A stretch of 64,000 bases of DNA, from assembly GCA_017591395.1 (NCBI GenBank), contig WEDG01005179.1:124001-188000 (forward strand), read 5' to 3'. Shown piece by piece: positions 48,133 through 59,300 of this stretch. The translations under genes were made by a program, and so were the position numbers. Under the pieces are notes generated by a model that had not been told where the DNA came from, ran no database searches, and worked only from the letters and a program-made list of their open reading frames with translations. Each line of letters opens with the position of its first letter. Within the stretch, counting starts at the first letter, position 1. This DNA is from Schistocephalus solidus. Its lineage: Eukaryota; Platyhelminthes; Cestoda; Diphyllobothriidea; Diphyllobothriidae.

Positions 48133-49040
48133 AATTGGAAACAGGCATATGCAGCAGGAGTTATTGGTTCCAACAAATTTCGTGAGGGCTTATGAACTGC
48201 AACCCGTCTTTGTATAACACAGATAACGAATGGAAGTAGATAGCAGTTTTCCGTCACGGCCAAAAGTTACGGAACAGTCAGTTCCGAAAAGGCTGGTTAT
48301 GATATCTTTAACCTGTAGGTGTGACAACAATTTCAATACAATCAAGCGAGGTTACACTGCATCATAGAATGAACATACAATGCAGCTGAGTTCGTCTTTA
48401 TTAGTCCTACTAAAAGCCTTCCAATCAACCAGCCAAAGGATGCCTTGCCGATGCACGCAACCCCAAATTGTGTTTATGAATCCACGTGCACTTGCGGATG
48501 CAAGTACATTAGGCGAACGCAAAGGCGATTGGCATCCAGGGCTGCTGAAAATTTACCCAATTGGCTGGTTAAATAAGAAAATAAAGTACCACGGTCTTCG
48601 ATTTATAAGCCTCTCTTGGACAGCGGTCACTCTGGTGACCTCAAAATAGCTTTCCGAGTACTTTTTCGGGCACGAACAACTCAGGCCTTGCGCTACTTGG
48701 AAGCAGCGTCTATACGGAGGGGAAAACCCGACCTATGCCATCAACTAGCCTACGTCGTCAAACTTCACTTGCCTGGTAATCTTCACCCCTAGATTTACTC
48801 AAGGACTGTGAGTTGTGTTAACTCCTTCCCCACAATTTCTTTCCTCTCTTAAGTTTTAAACTAACGTCTTTGACCTGATTATTCTTTACGTTGGTCTCCA
48901 ACCCTTGTATGGATTTTCTGTAAAAATTCAAAGTACTGTCTACTTCCATTCGTTATCTGTGTTATGTAAAGATGGGTTGCAGCAATAAGCCGTCACGAAA
49001 TTTGTTGGAACCAATAAATTCTGCTGCATATGCCTGATTC
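48133..49040 (+). mobile_element. Penelope-like element remnant with inverted terminal repeats
   Basis: About 105 bp at 48133-48240 (GGCATATGCAGCAGGAGTTA, then AACACAGATAACGAATGGAA) recur as the reverse complement at 48938-49040. Between them, + frames give CVYESTCTCGCKYIRRTQRR, the GIY-YIG core, at about 48470. They then give DLKIAFRVLFRARTTQALRY at about 48642 and LEAASIRRGKPDLCHQ, the end of a PLE GIY-YIG domain. PLEs are known for direct or inverted terminal repeats (pLTRs). The RT domain is absent. Confidence 0.65.
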
Positions 49041-49990
49041 ACATTCGAACACTCGCGAACCCACCTTATGTCTGTTCCATAAAGTCCTTCAATCCTAAAC
49101 CAAACCGCAAACTCGATCTGATGTAGACGGTCATGGTCAATTGGGAACTTGGTAGTGACGTTAGAATATCTTTCTGGTCATGTTCCTCAACATTTTACAA
49201 ATAAAAGGGCCACTCTGACTTTTAGGATGGAATTTTCCCCTCTTGTCCAACTTTATGAAGGCATTAGAAGGCAATGTCCCTTGCAATACGACGCCCTATC
49301 GGGCTAACCCCGACCCCCTCGCCGGACGCCGTCTGAGACGGCTTAAGCACTAATCTCTTCATTGTTCTGTCATAATCTTGACGATGGCCATTGAATATGG
49401 CCTAGTGTGGTTACAAGTTAGAACCTGCGCTGCTTCCGCGCGAGGTGACGTCAGGGTTACCCAACCACTGCTCAACCTCGCACCGGCCCGTGCAGGGGCC
49501 GTTCGGGGAGTACTTAATCACCCCCTTCCCCACCGTCCCCCGGCTCCTCGCTTGTGTGGCTACATCCCGCATCTGTCGCGGGGCCACTCTCGGGGTGGCG
49601 CGGCCGTGGATTCATGTTTCAGAGCAGCCAGGTCACGTTTACAGCAAAAAAGTCACCAAGGCTTCGGAAAAGCCAACCAGACATGCTGGGCAGGCGAACC
49701 AACTCTTGACGCGATGGTTTCCTCTTCTTCTAGCCCTGCACAGCATAGATATTAAAATTATTCAGGCTTGGATATGTGTCCCCCCACACCCCCAAGATCT
49801 ACGGCACACGTCCATCAGTAATTGCGGAGTGGTGGGAATGAGGGTCATTTAGATGAAACGTGGTCTTAACAATATATATATATATCCATTCTGGAAAATT
49901 GCATGTGCTTCTTTTCATGCATTACAAACGTTCAGAAGTAAGGGTACACAAATCTAGGTCCTACCGAAAAATTCACCAGAGACCTGTCAA
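49041..49990. other. GC-rich segment in AT-rich surroundings, unassigned
   Basis: From 49290 to 49700 the sequence is GC-rich (CCGACCCCCTCGCCGGACG, TCTGAGACGGCTTAAGCACT, GCCCGTGCAGGGGCCG) and has two long overlapping + frames with no recognised domain. It looks like a repeat or UTR-type segment rather than a gene. A short (TA)n lies at 49871-49884. Confidence 0.35.
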
Positions 49991-49999
49991 ATGCACTCA

Positions 50000-50984
50000 C
50001 AGTAGATTCCCTATCTCATGAAATGCCAACCGAAATTCTCAAATATGTTTTCGATTTGAACAAATTACTTAAGTAGGTTTGGAAGACGATTATCCTTCAG
50101 CATAATCCCAAAGATACTTCAGTCACACCAGGATGTCGGCTTTTGAGCGAGCTTCTTTCTGGTCGCCTACCAAAACAAATTCTATCAAAATAGTTATTTA
50201 AGCAGTGTGCAGTTTTATCATTATTTTTTTCGGTGCTTTTACAAATTTAAATAAATTTTATTGAAAATATACACAAAATATTCTTTCATGTACTCATTTT
50301 GCAGCAAAGTACTTCTTGAAATTCCGTACTTGAGGAAAAAGTATCATTTGGTTGTAAAAATCTTTCTAATTTGTCGAAGAATTTTGAACCCTAGTGGCAT
50401 TTACTCTTTAATTTAAGGTTTCCAAACTACATACTGTATACATTTTGTCTGACGAAAACCATACATTTATTTAATCTATGAGGAAGATGTTACATAGTTC
50501 TTATATATCTTTGCAATGGACGTGGATCATATTGAATACTTTGTAGGCAACATTGATAAACTGACGGATACGATGTATTATGATTGAACATTTCACGGGC
50601 TTAAAATCTCATAATCAGAAAAAAAATTTAAAACCGAAAGATACATTTTCTTCACGTCTAAAATTCGAAGAAGGCAAAACTTTCTACAAAATATATAGAA
50701 GAAGGAATATTTTATGCATGTTTTCTATAAAATATATTTCAATTTATAAGGGCATAGCAAATCGAGTATAAAATGCATGCTACTTAAGTAGGTAATTTGA
50801 TAGCGTTAATTTTTGGAAGCTGTCAGAGGGGAACTCGTTCAAAATCGACATCCTGACGGGACTGCAATATCATGGGATCAGTCTACATGATAATCACTAC
50901 TACAAAACTACTTAAGTAATATTTTCGAAACGAAAACACATTTAAGAATCTCTGTTGACATTGAATGAGATGTGGAATCTACTG
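50000..50984. mobile_element. Foldback/TIR DNA element, full copy with TA-type ends
   Basis: The ends are CAGTAGATTCCCTATCTCAT and the inverse, with CTACTG at 50979-50984 followed by TA. The inverted repeats are long (about 220 bp at 50000-50220 and 50765-50984) and include AAATTACTTAAGTAGG and CAGGATGTCGGCTTTTGAGC. The interior of about 550 bp has no transposase. Termini beginning CAGT next to TA suggest mobilisation by a Tc1/mariner-type enzyme (inference). Relatives are at 45400 and 41480. Confidence 0.65.
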
Positions 50985-51102
50985 TATTTTTATTCGCAAG
51001 GAACACATGTTGACAGAAACAGACGAAGAAAAGGCTAGTAGAGTCAATAGGAGCGTAGTGTTTGTTTATAACGATCTCTAAGCCATGACATGCCTAAAAT
51101 AA

Positions 51103-51357
51103 TTAACAATACTCGCGTTCATCATCAAGTGTCGTAGCTGATGCAGTGATTGCTTGTCGGTCCGTGCTGGAGACTTTAATAGTCATGATTTCCTCACCGT
51201 CTTTTGATCTTAGCATGGTGATTACTTGATCATTTGGTTCGTTGTCACCGAAGCTGCTGGTCACACGCGCCCTCCCCGCGTGGGTATTTATTTTGTGACT
51301 GTCTCCGGGTGAGGATCTGAAACATCGGGCCACTAATATTCTTGTTCCAATGATCAC
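51103..51357 (-). CDS. Unrecognised open reading frame
   Basis: An 84-codon minus frame begins with a leucine-type codon context (listed start at 51357; an ATG lies one base off the AAGATG of 51360). It contains SSPGDSHKINTHAGRARVTS and DEREYC at the end. Composition looks coding-like (EEIMTIKVSSTDRQAITASA), but no family is recognised. It could be part of a repeat or an isolated exon. Confidence 0.2.
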   Translation of the reverse strand: MIIGTRILVARCFRSSPGDSHKINTHAGRARVTSSFGDNEPNDQVITMLRSKDGEEIMTIKVSSTDRQAITASATTLDDEREYC

Positions 51358-51399
51358 ATCTTCCTCACCTTAATTACTTTCTGGCACATACCCCATTGT

Positions 51400-52189
51400 T
51401 TCTGTCAACCGAGCTGATACAATTTGGTTGGGCCTGTTTACTTTACTTTGGACTAAATCAAATTAGAACAGAATACTGACTTCCAAGACCGCCAGATAAG
51501 TACCCCAGAGCCCGCAATTGGTGCCTACATATTGTTACTCACATTCCTTGGGTAGACGTCTGCATTTGATTATCGAACTCGAAAATTAAATTTTCGACAA
51601 TAGGTTGCAATGTCTCAGTTGGCGTTTCATTATCCACACCTCAAATTACGCAGTTGAAAGCATACTCACGTAATCTATTTGCTCGGTGACAGCGTACGTA
51701 AATGTGACGATCGAAATTTTAGATGGTAGTATGGCACACGGTTGTTGGTGTTATTTTTGTTCTTTGTATTGAATTGATGCGCAGAAAGCTGCTCATTAAC
51801 GAGGAATTCACTTCAGATCTGTTTATTTAAGGAAAAACGCGGCCAAACAAGGCCACATTTGACGTTTTTGCTATCCAAGCATTTTCCAACGCTATTGAAA
51901 GCTCCGGATCAAAAATATTTGGTTTCTATACGTTGTACTTTGAGCGGAAATTAATATAAGATGGAAAACGTTTCAATATATCTTTTAGAGCGGGCAAAAT
52001 TGATTTTGCGTTTCAGAAAATCAGGTAAACGCTGGCATGAGAAATTGCATTGTTTCAAGGAAAACAAGGACAGATTCAGTTTAAAAAATTCAGCTTTGCA
52101 AATGTGTGACGTTTTGTACCATAAAATAAGTAATAAACTTTTATGACTGTACTTTGTTTTACCACATCCGGAAGTAAGGATCTTAAGCA

Positions 52190-52244
<55 letters not shown>

Positions 52245-53930
52245 AGCCGCGACATGCCGTCAATGTTCTCTGTCTTGGTGTACGTGAAAGATATCTGGAC
52301 AATTTATATTTGCAGTTGGCTATGAATGAATACGGAAACTTGAAATGGAAAGGCAGAAGATTTACGTTTCTTAGCAGAATTTCGTATAAATTCGGAAACT
52401 TGGTTGTGCATTTGCACTCTCTGAACGGGAGTGAAAAGTAAGCAAATACAGCAAAAACGCACCAATAGAAAGAAATAAGTGAGTTCTTTCATTTTCAGCA
52501 GATAATGTATCCCTTATTTTCAGCGAAGTCAAAAGGACGGGTCCAAAGTCCCCATTTTTTTCTTGACTTGATCTTCGAAAAGGGCTAAGTATGCAGACAG
52601 TCGACAGCGAAATATCTAATTAAAGTGTTTTTAAATGGGTAACTTATTATAAGGGTTTGTTAAATCGATCTTAGGCAATTTTATTGCCAAACTATGTTAT
52701 GAACGTTTATTTTCCTCGGCAAAGAGTTTTCATGTTTGGGTGAGTCTACAAACATGACCCAAACGGCCATCTGCATTAGAAAGAATGTCTCAGAACTCAC
52801 TATTTCGGTAAATGCCTTTTAGAAATATCTGATTTTTAAGGTTTTTATAAACACATACAATGGAATTTAGATTTATGGGCAATAGACAGAAAACACAGGA
52901 AAACATAAAGTATTCACCACCACTATTTCAAGGACGACCAGAAACTTATCGTAATCTGAGGAAATACCTAGGAAGAAACTTAACAAAATAAAGTTCTCTT
53001 TATATGCATAAAATGGTACGTTTGCGAGTTCACCCGACAATTCTATTGAAATTTATTAGTCTCTGATTCTCGTGACGTCCCTGCCGGCGCATTCAAGCGA
53101 AAATCTGTTTACCTGAGTCAAACGTATCTTAAACAATGTACGAACAGAAGAAAAAACCGCACATTCGCATGAAACCGTGTTGGAATATATATGTAAAATT
53201 TAGGCTGTTGCCTTCAATCTGGAAGATAACTTCCGGGGAATATACTGTAAAGGACTATTTTCAAAAGTAATTATATTTGGGGTGTTTTATTTACTAGTTT
53301 GTTTACTTGTCAAGCATTCTGTACATTTAAAACTTTAGGTTAATTAGCTGACCCAATTTTTCACGCTTTCAAAATTTACTACTTTTCTAAAAAAATTAGT
53401 ATTTCTGAACAACATAATATAAGTTTTTAAACCAAAATATGCCTTCTTTTTAAGAGCGGTTGCTTATTTAGTCCTGTTAAACTTTGGGGGACGAAGTATG
53501 GGCTGATTTTCGCATAAAGGACCCCATCTCATGAAATCCAAATGGCGTTATCGAGAGTCATCTCCGATAGTACAGTTCTCCAGTGCATTAGGAACAATTA
53601 TGTTGAAGTCGCGTTGTACGATTGCTATAATCATGGAATATAGTGTGGTTTAGAGACTGATTTCAGGGGGTGGTTATATTTCAGTCTAGTTCGCTAATTG
53701 GCTTGATAATAGTTTATTAAAAAAACAAAGTGCTAAATGCGTCTGATATTGGGGAAACGGGAAATTTTTTTAAATATTTAGAACATCAACTGCTACTAAA
53801 TAATACATCGATCTTGGCACATTAGCGCAAACACATTTAACAATTTCTGGGTTCTACTTATCTGAAAGAGTCCTTGAGTTCTGTCGTAGGTCTCCTTTCA
53901 CATAACAGGCACACGAACGGTGACTTAAGC
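51400..53930. other. AT-rich region, nothing recognised apart from a microsatellite
   Basis: Only short frames without domains. A possible degenerate foldback-element end (CCCCATCTCATGAAATCC) lies at about 53522. Confidence 0.3.
52193..52240. repeat. (AT)n microsatellite
   Basis: Uninterrupted alternating A and T of about 48 bases. The open frame across it is an artefact of the repeat. Confidence 0.95.
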
Positions 53931-53943
53931 GTGAGTTAGTTTG

Positions 53944-54569
53944 GCAAGGATGCCTTGTATGGCCACCTAACGCTACAATTCACTCTACCATAATATAAAA
54001 CTGTAACCTTAATGAAAGTACCGACGAGGACAATATAGGCTATAATAGCAATTTCTGGCTCATAAGCCGTCATCAGCCAGTCATAGCAAACCCCAGGTGT
54101 TGCGGCACCCGAAGCTCGAACTCGCGACCTGTTGGTTAGCAGTCCATCTCTCTAACCCACTGCGCCACGAGCTCGTTGTCTATTCGGTTTCGATTGGGAA
54201 TATTAACAATGGTATGTAGGCACTCACCGATCGGCCTGTTGTACCTTGGGGCTTACTCTAGAGCCGAGGACGAGTGAGATCCGTAACCGATCGGTGAGCA
54301 CCCATCTACCATTGTAACCTTAATGTTAACCCTAACTCTAGCCTAAACCTAGCAGTTAGCACGAATACAAACCTTAACTCTTAACCTAATCCTGACCTTA
54401 ACCCCAACTCTGACCTTAATGCCAAAATTAAACCTTATCCTTAGCTCAAATCTAACCCTTACCTTAATCCTAAACTGAATGTTTCCGGAATTTGGTTTGA
54501 AGCCACACGTATTTTGGGCGATTCATATTTCCGTGTCTTGTTTGAGCGGCTATCCAAGGCATCCTTACC
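53944..54569 (+). mobile_element. TIR element with telomere-like interior, copy D, split by a SINE
   Basis: The left end GCAAGGATGCCTTGTATGG and right end CTATCCAAGGCATCCTTACC are inverse of each other. The interior carries CCTTAA, CCCTAA and TAACCT variants at 54315-54480. A SINE at 54015-54312 interrupts it and is bounded by a 13-bp duplication, so the element itself is about 315 bp. Confidence 0.65.
54015..54312 (-). repeat. SINE family 1, full copy with 13-bp target duplication
   Basis: A 298-bp reverse-strand insertion is flanked by TGTAACCTTAATG at 54002-54014 and 54313-54325. It has the whole SINE order: body (inverse of GATGACGGCTTATGAGCC), inverse box B (GCTCGAACTCG), head GCGCCACGAGCTCGTTG inverse, and 5' leader. 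The anticodon-like GCT and head suggest derivation from a serine tRNA (inference). Confidence 0.8.
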
Positions 54570-54739
54570 GTTAGTTTAAGGGAATTAGCAGACTTGCACA
54601 AATCCTCTGTCGCATATGTTCCTTCCTAACCCGTACGGACTCCGCGGCGATTGAACACGCATTGCCACACAATATGTGAACTCGCATGAAACCTTGAGAT
54701 GGCATTTCGACTGGTAGCTTGAGTTACGTGCTCCCCGAG

Positions 54740-54825
54740 AAAAAAAAACGGTTATAACCACCCCCCTCCCCCACCGCCGTCCCCCTTCTCCCTCGTCCTG
54801 TGCAATGTGACTGTTCGCGCGTCGT

Positions 54826-54859
<34 letters not shown>

Positions 54860-55260
54860 TATTTGACACCCAGTGCAGTGTCACTTACCTGCCAACTCGT
54901 CCGCCAATGCTGAAGCTGACAGCTGCGTTGACGGTGCCCTGAGAAAGTGTGCCACATCGCCGCCGCAACTGCTGAACAGTTCACATGCGCACCTCCGTAG
55001 CTCCCTCCCTCCCTCCCGCCTTACAATCGCCTCCTAAATCACCGCATTTCGTTACTCCTCCGATTTCCGCGCGCAAAGACCGCAGTGACTGTGTTGCGTC
55101 ATTATTTTCCCAATCGGCCGGATGTACATGACTTCGCGCATACACGGGCTCACTCTATTGAGCGCCTACACGCCTTTGTGTGTGTGTGTCTGTGAAAATC
55201 GCATTAGAGACCCTCAACCACCCGCACCCCCGCCCTCCTACCCACAACCACTGAAATGCT
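54740..55260 (-). promoter_or_regulatory. GC-rich region with strong donor: candidate first exon/promoter of homeobox gene
   Basis: GC- and CpG-rich sequence contains a (GTC)n(GGC)n run at 54823-54859 and a minus-strand donor GAGTTGGCAG|GTAAGTG with the exon ending at about 54891. An ATG frame upstream of the donor would not stay open into the exon at 47325, so the exon would be 5' UTR with a short upstream frame. It contains TGACGCAA and long pyrimidine or purine runs. The link to the homeobox gene (7.6 kb intron) is inference. Confidence 0.3.
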
Positions 55261-55830
55261 CAGAGTCACACGCGGTGAAATAAGCACGGGGTAACCCGAT
55301 ATTCACAAACCGAGGCGCTAACGCACTGGTACAGATAGGTCTAAAATTTGTCTGTACGCGAGGATGGGCAGTTGAGTAAAGTCAATGGTCAAGGGATAGA
55401 ATCGAAAGGATATGCAGGTACTTGCGATCGTTGCTCTGCTTGTGGTTCAGGAAAGACGCTCAGTTCAGTTTATCGTGGAAAAGTAGGCGTGTTACTTGCA
55501 CCCTAGCAGCAAATATATCGCGTAAAAACCTACATGCTCTGGAAAAGCCGACACATAAGACGTTTCTACTCGAGCATATTACCAATAGGATGGAGGACAC
55601 CTATATGACCCTAACGTCAGACACTAGAATAACTGAAATGTGAATGTGGGTCCAGTGGTTTATCGAGCATTTTAAGAAAAACACCCGGCTAAGTTAATCA
55701 CTGAGTTCACGCCCTGTTAGCTGTGAGTGGACATATTATCAATCGCGTGGAAGCAAGGTTTCAATGATATCATTGCTGAAAGTAGCCGTCAGCTCGGTTA
55801 AGTGCTATATATTAACATATATATATAATT
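55261..55830. other. Unassigned region
   Basis: One + open frame at 55422-55643 without recognisable domains. No repeat recognised. Confidence 0.25.
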
Positions 55831-55834
55831 ATAA

Positions 55835-56259
55835 GTAGGCACTCACCGATCGGTTACAGGCATCCCTCGTCCTTTTTTGCCTTCGGGCTTACTCTTGAGC
55901 CCCGCCATCAGCCGCACAACGGCTAGGGATATAGGCAGAATAATATGACCGACAATAACAGGGGGGACGGGAATGGCCATTTCTGGTTTATTAGCCGCCA
56001 TCAACGGTACAACAGGACGAGCGAGTGCTGTAACCCATCGGTGAGCGCCTACTTACCATGTTTAATATTCCTGATTAAAATCGACAAGACAACGATGACG
56101 TGGCGTAGTTGGTTAAAGCTTTGGACTCCGAAGCATAATTTTAAAGTTCGAGTCTTGGATGCCGCAACACCTGGGGTTGCGTATGACTCGCTGAGGACGG
56201 CTGATAAGCCAGGAATGGTCATTCCAGTAATCCCAGTCTTTGTCGGTCATGTTATTCTG

Positions 56260-56262
<3 letters not shown>
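55835..56262. repeat. Two partial SINE family 1 copies, inverted
   Basis: A minus fragment at 55835-56060 (CACTCACCGATCGGTTACAG, GGGCTTACTCTTGAGCCC, GGGAATGGCCATTTCTGG) is followed by a plus fragment at 56085-56262 (ACGTGGCGTAGTTGGTTAAA then TATGACTCGCTGAGGACGGC). They meet tail to head close to the AT microsatellite. Confidence 0.6.

Positions 56263-56265
<3 letters not shown>

Positions 56266-56334
<69 letters not shown>
56266..56334. repeat. (AT)n microsatellite at edge of SINE array
   Basis: About 66 bases of alternating AT abut the first array unit. Frames across it on both strands (Tyr-Ile runs) are artefacts. A shorter AT run recurs within the array at 57460-57474. Confidence 0.95.
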
Positions 56335-56335
<1 letters not shown>

Positions 56336-56339
56336 AATA

Positions 56340-59300
56340 GTGTGGGGCTCACCGATCTGCTTAAGGAACATGCATGTTCCGTTGTGCCCTGGAGCTCAGA
56401 CTAGAGCCCTCGCAGGCGGTCGCATAGCGACGTGTAGCATATGATGGAATGGAACCGACAAAGACAAAGGGGAGACCGGAATGGCCATTTCTGCTTATTA
56501 ACCGTCATCAGCCAGTCATACCCAATCCCAAGTGTGGCACACCTGGGATTCGAACCCGCGACCTTTGGTATTTGGAGTCGAACGCTCTACCATTTTGAGC
56601 CACGGGCTCGTTGTTTTGTCGGTTGTGATCGGGAATATGAAGATAGTGTGGGGCTCACCGATCTGCTTAAGGAACATGCATGTTCCGTTGTGCCCTGGAG
56701 CTCAGCCTAGAGCCCTCGCAGGTGGTCGCATAGCGACGTGTAGCATATGATGGAATGGAACCGACAAAGACAAGGGAGACCGGAATGGCCATTTCTGGCT
56801 TATTAGCCGTCATCAGCCAGTCATACCCAATCCCAAGTGTAGCACACCTGGGATTCGAACCTACGACCTTTAGTATTTGAGTCGAACGCTCTACCATTTG
56901 AGCCACGGGCTCGTTGTTTTTGTCGGTTGTGATCGGGAATATGATGATAGTGTGGGGCTCACCGATCTGCTTAAGGAACATGCATGTTCCGTTGTGCCCT
57001 GGAGCTCAGACTAGAGCCCTCGCAGGCGGTCGCATAGCGACGTGTAGCATATGATGGAATGGAACCGACAAAGACAAGGGAGACCGGAATGGCCATTTCT
57101 GGCTTATTAGCCGTCATCAGCCAGTCATACCCAATCCCAAGTGTGGCACACCTAGGATTCGAACCTACAACCTTTGGTATTTGAGTCGAAAGCTCTACCA
57201 TTGAGCCACGGGCTCGTTGTTTTGTCGGTTCTGATCGGGAATATGATGATAGTGTGAGTCTCACCGATCTGCTTAAGGAACATGTATGTTCCGTTGTGCC
57301 CTGGAGCTCAGACAAGAGCCCTCGCAGGCGGTCGCATAGCGACGTGTAGCATATGATTAAATGGAACCGACAAAGACAATGGAGACCAGAATGGCCATTT
57401 CTGGCTTATTAGCCGTCATCAGCCAGTCAAACCCAATCCCAAGTGTGGCACACCTTGGATATATATATATATATGATAGTGTGCGTCCCATCGATGTGGT
57501 TAGGGAAATGGATGCCCCTCTGTGCATTGGAGCTCACTTTATAGCCCTCAAAGGCCTCTACAATAGACAATGGGTCCATTGGTTTGTCGGATGCGATCGG
57601 GAATATGAACTATGAAAGTGTGGCGTTCACCGATCTAGCTCAGGAACACCTACGTTCCGTTGTGGTTTGAAGCCCTTTTTAGAGCCCTCGCAGGCGGTTG
57701 CATAGCGATTAAGGTATATCTTGCTAAGTGTAACCAACAATACGAGTGAGACCGGAATGGCCATTTCTGACTTATAATCCATCAGCAGCAATTCGTAAAC
57801 AGTCGTAAGTGTTGATCACCGGAGGATCGAAGATGGGACATTTAGCCATTTAATGTAACATTCTAACATTGAGACAGGTACCCGTTGGTTTTTCGATTGC
57901 AATTTGGAATATGAATTATGATAGTCTGGGTTTCACTGAGCTGGTTAAGGAACACGTATAGCGAGTTTAGGTATATTTTGATTAGGTGTAACCGACAAAG
58001 ACAAGGGAGAACGCAAAGACCATTTCTGGCTTTTTAGCCGTCAGCAGCCTGTCGTACCCATTTCCAGGTGTGGATCACCCGAGAGTTGAACACGCGACCT
58101 ACTTTTCATTAAGTATAACATATTACTGCAGAACTACGTGCCCGTTGGTTTGTCGATTGTGATCGGGAATATGAATTATGAAAGTTTGGGGTTTACCAAT
58201 TTGTTTAAGTAACAAGAATGTTCCGTAGGGCCATGAGGCTCACTTTGGAGCTTTCACGAGCAGTCGCATAGCAACGTAATGTATACGTTGATTAGGTGGA
58301 ACCGACAAAGCCAAGGGAGACCGGAATGGCAAGTTCTGGCTGATTTGCCGTCAACAGCCATTTGTAACAATTCCCCTGTGTCGATCACCCCAGATTCGAG
58401 GACATGACCTGTGGCCATTAAGTGTAGCATTCTACAACTGAGTCACGCACCCGTTGTAATGTAGTTTGTTATTGGTAAAATGAATTATTATAGTACGGGG
58501 TTCACCGATCTAGTTAAGGAACACGTATGTTCCGTTGTACCTTGGAGCTCACTTTAGAGCCCTAGCGGGCAGCCGCATAGCAACTTGAGGGCTATGTTGA
58601 TTAGGTAGCACCGACAAAGACCAGGGAGACCGCAAAGGTCATTTCTGGCTTTTTAGCCCTCAGCAGCCTGTCGTACCCAATCGCCGGTGTGGATCACCCG
58701 AGCTTTGAGCCCGCGACCATTTTGTCATTAATTATAACATTCTACTATGGAGCCACGGGCCTGTTGTACTGTAGCTTGTTATCGGTAACATTAATTATGA
58801 AAGGGTGGGGTTCACCAATCTAGTTAAGGAACACGTACGTTCCGCTGTGCCTTGGAGTTCACTTTAGAGCCTTCGCGAGCAGTCACATGGCAAATTGAAG
58901 GATATGTTGATAAGGTGGAACGGAAAAAGTCAACGGAGAACCTAATGTCTATTTCTGGCTTATTTACCATCATCAGCCATTCATTCCAAATCCCATGTGA
59001 CGATCAACCGAGCTTCGAACACGCGGAATTTCTTCATTGAGTGCAGCAATCTTCCGTTGAGTGACAGGCCCTTTGGTTTGTCGGTTGCGATCGGGAGTAT
59101 GAATTATGATAGTGTTGGGTGCACCGAACTGGTTAAGTAACACATATGTTCCTTTGTGCCTTCGAGCTCACTTAAGAGCCCTCGCCGTCTGTCGCATAGT
59201 GACTTATGGTATATGTTAATTAGGTGGAGCCGACAAAGTCAAGGGAGACCGGAATGGCCATTTCTGTCTTATTAGATATCAACAACCAGTCATAACCAAT

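Noticed and set aside
54585..54884. Arginine-rich protein on the minus strand
   Set aside because: The arginine run is the CGG/GAC-type triplet microsatellite read in one frame; the rest has no similarity.
56113..56352. Tyr-Ile repeat proteins on both strands
   Set aside because: Artefact of the (AT)n microsatellite.
56667..57315. Repeated protein family (GYDWLMTANKPEMAIPV)
   Set aside because: These are translations of SINE array units, recurring wherever the SINE occurs and in both orientations.
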